NCBI RefSeq assembly: GCF_963455315.2
Contig: NC_083326.1
Coordinates: 7,092,201 to 7,156,200 of the forward strand
DNA length: 64,000 nucleotides
Reading direction: 5' to 3'
Origin: Globicephala melas
Lineage: Eukaryota; Chordata; Mammalia; Artiodactyla; Delphinidae
The translations under genes and the position numbers were made by a program. The notes under the pieces were generated by a model, which did no database searches, was not told the origin of the DNA, and was given only the letters and a program-made list of their open reading frames with translations. Shown one piece after another: positions 55,701 through 64,000 of the stretch (positions are counted from its first letter, which is position 1; each line of letters opens with the position of its first letter).

Positions 55701-57064
55701 TCTCTCTCTGCTTACTCCGAGCGAGAAGTGACCAGTGCTGGAGGGGGCAGCTCCTTCCCGCCACCCCTTCTTACCATCTGGCCTTACCTCCTCCCTCATG
55801 TTCTGGAAGGCAGCTCTGTCCACCATGCCCACCCAGTCAACTGCCTTACCTACTCCTTTGAGCCCTCATTTGCCCTGGCCCTATAGCATTGGTAGATATT
55901 GAGGGCAATGTCTACCCAGTAGCCTTCCTCTTAAAGGGTGGCTTGGAAGCTGGATCTACCTTTAAGCCTGGGAGTGGCTGAGCCCTTCCCCAGGCAGCCC
56001 CCTGCCCATACCCATCGGCTTTTCTCTTGTTCCTGGCACCTGAGAACTCCAGCATAACAAGGACACAGAGCCTGGTTTGTGCTGGTTTTTCAGAACTCAT
56101 CAAATCCCAAGGTTCGTTTATCTGGAGTCTGCAGAGAATGGGAGAGGTGAAGGAATGCTTCCCTACGTCACTGTCCCACCCAAATGCTTACACTGTGTTG
56201 GCCTCGGTGCCAGCCTGATCCAGGTTTCCAGCTAATGACACTGAGCTGGTGAAATCCAGTTCCTGCCCAGGACCCCCTGTACCTGGGAGAGCTGTGGAGT
56301 TGGTGGCTGCTGGCACGATTATGTTTGTCAAGCTAATGCGCTGTATTGTGTTGGTCATACTGCTGCTTTTGTCAAGGTTCCAGCATTTTCTGCAATGAGG
56401 ACTTTATTGATGTGTGTGTCTAAGGCTCCCGGGCTGTGAGGACGGTCTGTGTGTGCCAAGTGCTAACAACAGCCCAGCGACTCAATAAGGAGGCAGGAGT
56501 GGTCTCTGGGAGTGGGGACAGGATCCCTCTTTCTTCCTGTTACCCTTCCTTCTCTCTCCTCATTCTTACTCTCTTGCTTCCACTGCTTTCTTTCCCAACC
56601 TTCCTCCACTCCCCTCCCAGGCACTGGAGCCATCTGTCTTCTTCTCCAGGGAGTTCATGATCCATCGGAAGGCTGATCACTTCCTTCCCTCCCCCTTCTA
56701 TGTCCGGTGGGGTTTGATGTCACTGACCATCGAACGTAAGAGGCTTATTTGCATGTGGAATCCCTCACAGGCTTGTGGGAGTTCATTGTTCCAAAAAGGC
56801 CAGTGACACTCCCTAGTATCTCTTCTGCTAGAGCGAGGAGGAAAATGAAAACAAGTACCCCGTCAGCACATTTCCCCTCCAATGGGTCAGGTTCCTACAG
56901 TGTTATCTCTGTGGCATGGGGTTCTGACTCTTGGGGTCTAATAAGCTTTCAGTGAAGGAGGCACTCACAAGGAGAGCGAGGAGAGGGTGACGGATACATG
57001 GAGGTTAATAAGTGAGAGCAAATGGCCTCACCATGATGGACTTGGTCAGCCCCTTGGTGAGTAT
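55701..57064. other. Unassigned sequence
   Basis: No gene or named repeat supported. Frames of about 60-109 codons have no recognisable domain. Confidence 0.45.
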
Positions 57065-57432
57065 CTTAGTCTGTTCAGGCTGCTACAACAAAACCATAGA
57101 CGGAGTGGCTTATAAGTAACAGAAATTTATTTCTTATGGTCTGGAGGTTGGGAAGTCCAGGATCGGGGCCAGCATGGTCGGCTTCTGGTGAGAGCCCTTT
57201 TCAGGATTGCAGGTGGCTGATTGTATCTACATTGTATCCTCACATGGTACAAACGGGGTGAAAGAGCTCTCTGGGGTCCCTTTTATCAGGACTCCCATTC
57301 ATGAGGGCTCTATCCTCATGATCTGATCACCTCCCCAATGCCCCACCTCCTAATACCGTCACATTGGGGGTTAGGATTTCAACATATGAATTGTGTGTGG
57401 GGCACAGATACAAACATCCGGTCCATTGCAGT
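57065..57432 (-). mobile_element. MaLR solo LTR
   Basis: tcttagtctgttcaggctgc, tacaacaaaaccatagacgg, agtggcttataagtaacaga, aatttatttcttatggtctg, tgtatcctcacatggtacaa, ttcatgagggctctatcctc, cccacctcctaataccgtca, ggttaggatttcaacatatg, ending ccggtccattgca. Nearly complete reverse LTR with no internal region. Confidence 0.88.
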
Positions 57433-57784
57433 GATTCATTGTAGATTCATTCCTAGACGCTCCATCCTGGGCTGGGTGTCTCAGTGTGTTCTAGGTCATA
57501 AGAGAAGACAGGGATAATTTAGCCTAAAGTTCCCCTCATCCTGCCCCCTGCCAAAAAAAAAAAGACTCAGAACGATTGTGCAATGGCTAGTGAACCAACA
57601 CTCACTTCTTCCCATGCAGAGGCCACTCACTCTTGGAGGACTGTGAAGGGATGAGAAAGGGTAACAGTTCCGACCCCCTAGAGCCCAGCTAACATCACTG
57701 TGGAAGTGGTTTAATTTTAGTATAATTGGTTTGTGGTCGTGACTTACCTCCAATTTGTGCGAAATGCTTTTGGAAGTATATTCA
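57433..57784. other. Unassigned sequence
   Basis: No gene or named repeat recognised. Confidence 0.45.
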
Positions 57785-57935
57785 GATCACCACCCTGTTC
57801 TGATTCCCACGAGTAAGTGGGGAAGCATGGTTATTCCCACTTCACAGATTAGAAACTCCTTGGTAGAGAGCTCCCAGGCAGTGGTAGGACTCGAACCCAG
57901 GCCTCCTGGCTCCCAGCCTATGGCTTTCCTCCTCA
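57785..57935 (-). mobile_element. MIR fragment
   Basis: Reverse MIR: gttattcccacttcacagat, tagaaactccttggtagaga, gtaggactcgaacccaggcc, tcctggctcccagcctatgg. Confidence 0.65.
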
Positions 57936-58424
57936 GCTATGGCAGTCCCGTGTGGGCCAGACATTGTTGCTGTCACCTGAGCTGTCAAAATACCACTTCT
58001 TCTGTCACTTGTGAACAGGGAGATGCAATCACCAGGAGAGAGGACATTTTTTCTGCTCTATGAATGATTTCTTTGTACCTCTGAGTGCAACCCCTGTCAA
58101 TGATTAGCCTCCATGAGAATAGGAGGGAGTAGTGTGTGATATATTTGCTGGATAATGGGCCAGGAAACTGGGTGAGAAGCAGACCAGTGAAAGAAGTCAA
58201 GAACTCTATGAAATTTATTTAAAGGGACTGCACTGCACAGAGGATTTGAGTCAGAAAAGACTTGTGAAATTCTCACATCTGGTTGGCATCTCTAACAGGG
58301 AGGAAAGAAGTGAGTTTCACAAATTTGAATTTGTAAATGGTCCTCTGGAGCATGGGGCTTCTCAGAATGCATTTGTTCTGCCCAAGTATTATTTAATTAT
58401 TGAGTAGGTTAGTAATTAGGCACT
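57936..58424. other. Unassigned sequence
   Basis: No gene or named repeat recognised. Confidence 0.45.
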
Positions 58425-58760
58425 GGGGCTGGAGTGATGCCCATGAAGGGGTCCCTGCCCTCACCAAGCTTCCAGTCAAACACTGAAGACAAGCGATTAA
58501 AGCTGAAACAAAAAGGGAGAAAGTGATATGAGAGGGGGAGGTGAAGGACACAACCTGACAGATAAGCTAGTCTGGGGAGGGAAAGGAGTATCAGGGAAAG
58601 CTTCCTGGATGAAGGGGCATTTAAACTTGTACCCAAAGGATGAATAAGAATTAGCCAGAGGAAAAGGAGGGGGAACAGCATGTGTGGAGGCCCAGAGGCA
58701 AGAGAGAAGGTGACATCTTCAATGGGCTGAAAGACATTTTGTATGGCTGGTGAGTAGAGT
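58425..58760 (-). mobile_element. L2 LINE fragment
   Basis: Reverse L2: ggcactggggctggagtgat, gtccctgccctcaccaagct, tccagtcaaacactgaagac, cagggaaagcttcctggatg, aggaaaaggagggggaacag, catgtgtggaggcccagagg. Confidence 0.75.
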
Positions 58761-59089
58761 CAAGGAAACTATGAGGTTAGAGGCTGAGACCTTTAGAAGC
58801 GATGCCAATTTCCAAGATGACTTAAAGGAGGAAAGCAAATTCTTCTTCTCCAAGGAACTGGGGAAACTAGAAAAACAAAAGCAAGCACTGAAATGTGAGA
58901 GGGATGGGGGTGGGACCCCCCATGACAGAAGTCCCCATGGGAGATGACAGAATGCACTGGCGTTGCAACCAAGCCTGGGTCAGGAAGCGGGCTCGACCCC
59001 TTTCTAGTGTGTGATCTTCAGAAAGTTGCTTGCGCTCTCTCAAAACGGAAGGAAGAGGAGGAAACAGGTGCCTACCATGCACAGATCAC
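58761..59089. other. Unassigned sequence
   Basis: No gene or named repeat. The Lys/Glu-rich frame at 58750-58947 has no domain I recognise. Confidence 0.4.
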
Positions 59090-59218
59090 TGGCACAGTGT
59101 TCATTCATGTCAGGGAATAGTTCCCCACAGTGTGCTGTGAAAGTTCAAACATCACTGGACGTGTGTCACCGTGCCCAGCACATAGTAGGTCCTCGATAAA
59201 TGCCAGCTGAGGCAGACC
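59090..59218 (+). mobile_element. MIR or L2 3'-end fragment
   Basis: gtgcccagcacatagtaggt then cctcgataaatgccagctga is the shared 3'-end pattern of MIR and L2; the upstream part is too diverged to choose. Confidence 0.55.
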
Positions 59219-59326
59219 ATGTGCCTGGAAGTGACTTTCTCATGAAACCTGGGCTCACAGAGAGTAATCTCGGAATTTAGGAAGACACAGTGGCCCGTGG
59301 GCACTCTGCAGTGGGTGCTAAAGCAA

Positions 59327-59568
59327 GTGTGGGAGAGGGCTTCCCTGGTGGTGCAGTGGTTGAGAGTCCGCCTGCCGATGCAGGGGACACGGGTTCGTGC
59401 CCCGGTCCGGGAAGATCCCACATGCCGCGGAGCATCTGGGCCCGTGAGCCATGGCCGCTGAGCCTGCGTGTCCGGATCCTGTGCTCCTCAACGGGAGAGG
59501 CCACAACAGTGAGAGGCCCGCGTACCGCAAAAAAAAAAAAAAAAAAAACAACAACAATGTGTGGGAGA
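59327..59568 (+). mobile_element. CHR-2-like SINE with 10-bp target-site duplication
   Basis: Forward copy: ggcttccctggtggtgcagt, ggttgagagtccgcctgccg, gacacgggttcgtgcccc (B-box region), gtccgggaagatcccacatg, gagccatggccgctgagcct, gtgagaggcccgcgtaccgc and a long A tail (59529-59548). The ten bases gtgtgggaga occur at 59327-59336 and 59559-59568. CpG sites are largely kept, which fits a fairly young insertion. Confidence 0.93.
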
Positions 59569-61342
59569 AATGAAAGATGCAGGCTCTGCTTTTGAGAAGC
59601 CTAGACCCTGGCTGGGATCTCTACCCTTTAGAATACAGTCCGGACAAAGCAAGCCCCAAAGAGGCTCACCTTATTTAGCCACTTAAGTCATAACTGTCCT
59701 GATTTAGATATTGAAAGAGGCCCACATCTTCTGTGATGCCAGGTTTCCTTCCTTTAAAAAAACAGAAAAGAAAGAAAAATGAGAAGTTTCCCTTTGCGTC
59801 TACAAAGGTCAAATGTAGGATTGTCTCAAATCAGAAGGATTTAATCGCTGGCACACACTCACACCCTCACACACTGGTGATCCGAAAGTCGGACTCCCAG
59901 CCTCAAGCCTAGGCAGGTACAGCTCCTGCCCCCGTGCTGTTCCCGTGGCGACCAGCACCCGCACCCCACACTCAGGGACCCAGACTGACTGCCCGCCCCC
60001 AGCTCTGCGCTGATGTGGGCATCAGAGCTCCAAATGAGGCCTCCGGAATCTCTCTCCGTGCTATTTCAGTATTGTTGGGAGGCTTGGGAAGCCTTTGTTC
60101 TCCCTGGTGGTTACGTAATTTTCAAGAGAAAAAGGCAGAGGAAAGACTGAACTGAATACACCCAGAGTTTGCTTTTGGGGGAGGCAGTAATCCCAGAGTC
60201 TGATGTTCTAGCTGCTCGTTTTTTCCTTCCAGCCCTCTGTAGCTCTCCTCCCATCCCCCCTCAGGGAGATGAGGATAAAACAGGTTCTCCTCCTGTTTCT
60301 TACTCGGTGGCACCCCCACCGGCATGTTCTGGAGGAAACCGTATAAGGGAAACAAACCAGGGCCAGTGGCCTCGCTGCCTCAAAGGGACGTTAAGGGAGT
60401 TTGCACATCTCAGAGGCGGATGCTCACTGGGGCGCCTGTCAGTGGCTCCCTGCTTGAGACACACATATTTTAGGCCAAGAAGTGCTTTGGGCCTGGGTTG
60501 TTTACTGTCCTGCCGGCTGGTGTATGAAGGGGATCCCGGGACCTCAGTTGGAGTGGTCCTGGGGGCAAGAGAGGCTCGGGACACTGCAGCCTGAGCTGGC
60601 CTCATGGGTGATAACACTGGAAAGAACCATCTGCCCGTGCATGTGGGTTTCCACAAACAGAAGGGGCTTCCAGACTCGGGTGCCTTACTGCCCATGAACA
60701 CCTCCAGCCTGTTTCCCTGCTGGGTCGGGGGATTGGTACTTCACTTCAAGAGCTGGAAGACCAGGAAGACTTGTTTCTCCTGATTCCTGGGGGCCCCGAT
60801 GCTAAAAATCAGAGGTAACACAGTGATCACTGCCTTGGGACTAGCAGTCCTCTCCTTGGTGGGGAAACGCCTCCTGGTCACCTCTCTTCTGGGGCTTGTG
60901 TGGCATGGTTGCTTGAGCCCCCTGCTTTATCTCCCACTCACCATGGAGGGGTTCAAAAACTTTCTGATCTGCGCCTCAGGGGGCACATTTTTTAAATTTG
61001 TCTTTCCATTTGGGTTATACTTTGTCATAATCCTAATCTTACCACACAACGTAGCCATTCCTGTGTCCACTGCTATTTATTTCTGGAATCCTCACTGTGT
61101 GCCAGACACAGAACTCACCCCCGGGGTTAAGTCAGTGAAAAAAGGGAGGTAAGATTCCCCCACCGCCACCCCCTGCAACAACACTGCTGACTTCCCAAGG
61201 TTCTGTCTGGCTCTGGAATCTGATGGGCTCTAAGCCAGGTAAGACCCAGGACCCCATGCCCAAAGCCTCAAGATTTCAGGCCAAGTTTGCATCTTTTCCA
61301 TCTTGGACGTGTCAAAAGCCGAGGTCTCTGCGTCCCTCCTCT
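59569..61342. other. Mostly unassigned sequence
   Basis: No gene is supported. Frames of 141 (+) and 133 (-) codons at 60169-60701 overlap on opposite strands and have no recognisable domain. At 61065-61145 ggaatcctcactgtgtgcca resembles a reverse L2 end. Confidence 0.4.
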
Positions 61343-61850
61343 CCGTTAGTTACCTATTGTCTATAATAAATAGCCCCGTATTCGCTGGCTTAAACAGCAT
61401 TTGCTGTCACACAGTTTCTGTGAGTCAGGAATCCGGCCACAGCTTTTAGCTGGGTGCCTGTGGTGTAAGGTCTCTTGTGAGCCTTCAGTGGGGCCATGGC
61501 CACCGGAGAGGGCTGGAGTCCTCTCAAGCTCACTTTGGGGAAGATCCGCTTCCTGGCTCACTCATTTAGTGGCCAGCGGGCCTCAGAAGATCCCGTTGCA
61601 AGAACTCACCCGGGTCTCCCCTCAGGGCTGCCTCATGACATGGCCACTGGCTTCCCCCAGAGCTATCACCTGGGATGGAAGCCACAGTCTTCTCATAACC
61701 TGATCTCAGAAGTGACATCCCATTACTTCCGCCATATTCTGTTCCTTAAAAGTGAGTCAGTAAGTCCACACAGGCTTAGGGGAGGGGATTCCACAGAGCT
61801 GAAGCCAGGAGGCGGGGACCATTGGTGGCGGTCTTGGAAGCTGCCTTCCC
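61343..61850 (-). mobile_element. MLT1-like old MaLR LTR
   Basis: gttagttacctattgtctat near 61347, gctggcttaaacagcatttg, cacacagtttctgtgagtca, ggaatccggccacagctttt, catgacatggccactggctt, cccccagagctatcacctgg, cagaagtgacatcccattac, ttccgccatattctgttcct and aggaggcggggaccattggt. Reverse orientation; older than the 19792 LTR. Confidence 0.7.
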
Positions 61851-61859
61851 CCTCCTCCA

Positions 61860-62075
61860 GGAGGCTTCTCTGACTGATCTTCCTGGGCCTCTTACTGCAC
61901 TTGCAGTGGAACTACGAAGTTGGTCCCCAAATATTCTTGCACTGTTTCTGTCATTGTTATGTGGTCCTTCTCTCCCTATAGGAATATAAGCTCCTTGAGG
62001 TCAGGAGCCATATGTTCTACATCTCTTTATTTCCCACTTAGACCAACCATATACCTAGCAGGTTACTATCAGGTG
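61860..62075 (+). mobile_element. L2 LINE 3' fragment
   Basis: gaggcttctctgactgatct, ttgttatgtggtccttctct, aatataagctccttgaggtc, aggagccatatgttctacat, accatatacctagcaggtta. Confidence 0.65.
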
Positions 62076-62668
62076 GACAGTGACAGCTTCAGGTTAAAAG
62101 GAAAAAGACAGTAAAAATGTCTTACACAAAAATAGAGCTCGACCATCTCACTTGGCAAGAAAGCTGGAGGCAGGCATTTCCAGGCTTGGCTCCGCGATGT
62201 CTACAAGGCCCCATGCTCATCTGCCAGCTCTGGTGTGCTGGCTTGGTCTCCAAGCTTGTCCCCACATGGTGTGGCACCAACACCACTTCTTCCTACAAGT
62301 GCATCTAAGGACAGGGAGTAGGGGAAGAAAACTTTTTCAGTGAGGCCCCTCTAGTGCCTTTAAGGCTTATTGTCCAGAACTGGCTGCTATGATCACCTCT
62401 AAACCACCCATTATCAAAGGGGAGTTGGGATAGCACGATTGACTTAGATTCATGGCCCTCAGCAGGGATGCGTGTGGGAGATGTCATTGCCTTCTAGGAT
62501 TGTGGCTGTGTGTGAGGCTGTCACAGGAACCAGGGGGCGCTGTTGGCATTTAGTGGAGCAAGGCTGGGGTTGCTAAACTTTTGGCGATACATACCCTGTA
62601 CCGTATAGCTCAAACAAATAACTCTTCTGTGCAATTGCCAATACTGCTGGAGACTGCTGCTTCGGACC
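62076..62668. other. Unassigned sequence with a CTCF-like motif
   Basis: No gene or named repeat. The CTCF-like site is at 62528-62541. Confidence 0.45.
62528..62541 (+). promoter_or_regulatory. Candidate CTCF motif (plus orientation)
   Basis: aaccagggggcgct contains the CTCF core CCAGGGGGCGCT. It lies in unique sequence. Match by eye only. Confidence 0.5.
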
Positions 62669-62886
62669 AGTGGTTCTCAACTAGGGGTAGTTTTGTGCCT
62701 TCTCCACTGGTGATGGTTTTCACTGTTTAGGGACATTTTGGTTGTCACAGCTGGGGGGGTGCTACAGTGCATCTGGTGGGTAGAGGCCAGGGATGCTGCT
62801 AAACATCCCACAGGGCACAGGACAGCCCTGCAGCTGAGAAGGACCTGGCACAAAATTTCAATCATTCTGAGGTTGAGAAGCCCTGG
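62669..62886 (+). mobile_element. MER20 hAT-Charlie transposon, near full length
   Basis: Starts cagtggttctcaactagggg, then gggacattttggttgtcaca, gctgggggggtgctacagtg, catctggtgggtagaggcca, gggatgctgctaaacatccc, acagggcacaggacagccct and ends gaggttgagaagccctgg. The length of about 218 bases fits the family. Confidence 0.9.
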
Positions 62887-63479
62887 TTTAGACCCATCAT
62901 CTAACTATGAGTCAACCCTGAGTTGGGCTCAGCTGCTCAATGGCTGACCCAGACTTGGTTTCCGTTCCTTTGGAGGAAGTGGGAATGGTTCCTGGGCAGG
63001 TGACCAGTGGCAGCTACAGGACCAGCTGGGAGGATGCTCAGCTCAGCTACCCTCTAGGATGGCCAGTCCCTGCAGCCAGAGCCTCTGGCATCTGAGGTTT
63101 ACAGTTAAAGAAGAGGTCAAGTACTGGTTGGAAAGCAGGGTTATGGCTGTTTGAACTTGGCGGAGGTTTTTTGTTGCTGTTGTTGTTTGGGGTTTTTTGG
63201 TGTGTTGTGTTTTCTTTTTGGTTTGGTTTAGTTTTCCTTAACTGTTAGTCTCATTTTAATGTTTTATTTCTCAATTTTTCCTTTTATCAAATGGGCTAAT
63301 TAACTGTGATCTCCACACTGAAGCTAAACACAGACTGAAAAGGTAGCTGGCTGGCTTGTGCTTTAGTTTGAGAAGAACCACACGGTGTGCATCCCCCAAA
63401 TTTGTCCTTCACTAGTCCTGGAAGTCACATTGGGTCTAGATGGTTCTTGGTGGGAATCACCTACTTGGGCTCAGCTGAT
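62887..63479. other. Unassigned sequence with a GT-rich tract
   Basis: A T/G-rich tract (ttgttgctgttgttgtttgg and similar) covers 63168-63235. Otherwise nothing recognised. Confidence 0.45.
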
Positions 63480-63655
63480 GGGCTACAGTGATGAGAAGTG
63501 TGGGCTTTGGAGTCAGACAGACCCGCGTTTATACCCCAGATTCATCACTGGCTACTTGTGCGACTTTGGGAAAGTCATTTCCCTGTGGGGGCTTCATGGG
63601 AGAATGATATCAACCTCATGGGGTTCTTGTGAGACCCAACTAATCAGTCCCTTGG
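63480..63655 (+). mobile_element. MIR SINE
   Basis: tgtgggctttggagtcagac, agacccgcgtttatacccca, tgtgcgactttgggaaagtc, tcaacctcatggggttcttg and tgagacccaact, the MIR order. Confidence 0.8.
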
Positions 63656-64000
63656 CCTAGAGTGAACCCTCCACGTGTGTAGTTACCCCATCTTCATAGT
63701 GTCATCTTCACCAGTTCCCCAGAAAGGCTCTGTTAAGATGCACATGGGGTTTGGGAGCGAGGCCCGTCAACAGCACCATAGAATCGCAGAGCTGGAAGGT
63801 AGCTTGTGGAAAGCAGAGAGCTGGGTCCTCAGGGCACAAGACCTACAGTTGAGCTGAACTAAGCCTGGGTGGGATCCCAAGCCCAGGGTTCCTCCCGGGG
63901 AGGGCAGGCGTGGGATAGTGCCACTGTGAGGGGCAACCGGGGCTGGTGGTAGGGGATTGAGTCCAGGAGAGAGGAGACGGTGCAGAAAGAGCCGGAAAGG
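63656..64000. other. Unassigned sequence at the right edge
   Basis: No gene or named repeat recognised; GC content rises toward the end. Confidence 0.45.

Noticed and set aside
59152..59595. Frames on both strands around 59300-59550
   Set aside because: They translate the CHR-2-like SINE and its A tail; no gene.
1..64000. An undescribed multi-gene system
   Set aside because: Apart from broken L1 frames there is no supported coding sequence, no operon-like clustering and no conserved domain; the window is repeat-dominated non-coding mammalian DNA.

Overview
This is a stretch of mammalian nuclear DNA with no protein-coding exon or structural RNA gene that I can support. Nearly everything recognisable is interspersed repeat, simple repeat or decayed transposon sequence, so the window is intergenic or deep intronic. 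Three CHR-2-like tRNA-derived SINEs (32205-32426, 34437-34665, 59327-59568), an older CHR-1-like SINE (45096-45312) and L1 copies of the cetartiodactyl type point to a cetacean; a hippopotamus is the main alternative. Family names are recalled from their sequence patterns and were not checked against a repeat library.

Layout. 1-9.9 kb: an old L1 3' UTR, an LTR-like element, MIR, L2 and a hAT transposon. 9.93-15.78 kb: an almost complete but dead L1 with decayed ORF1 and ORF2, bounded by a 10-bp candidate target-site duplication. 16-27.7 kb: MIRs, a full MLT1-type LTR, a (TG)n(AG)n microsatellite, and a small L1 with a 5' inversion that split a MIR. 28.3-34.7 kb: L1 and L2 pieces, a CpG-richer patch, a MaLR-like LTR grown into a palindromic microsatellite, and two CHR-2 SINEs with clear target-site duplications. 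36.8-45.3 kb: a long L2 with a 22-bp triplication, MER5-like, LTR and MIR copies, a MER2-like transposon and perfect tandem duplications. 45.3-46.7 kb: a repeat-poor AT-rich island. 46.7-48.8 kb: a triple nest (MaLR inside L1 inside MER5). 49-64 kb: MIR, L2, MER2-like, MaLR, CHR-2 and MER20 copies separated by unassigned sequence.

The genes do not form a working system: the only coding remnants are L1 ORF1 and ORF2, both broken by frameshifts and stops. I see no new biological system. The most useful observations concern insertion history (nesting, inversion, target-site duplications), an unclassified repeat pair beside AC microsatellites, several perfect short duplications and hairpins, and a few candidate regulatory motifs (an RFX X-box and two CTCF-like sites). 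Boundaries of old repeats are good to about 10-30 bases.
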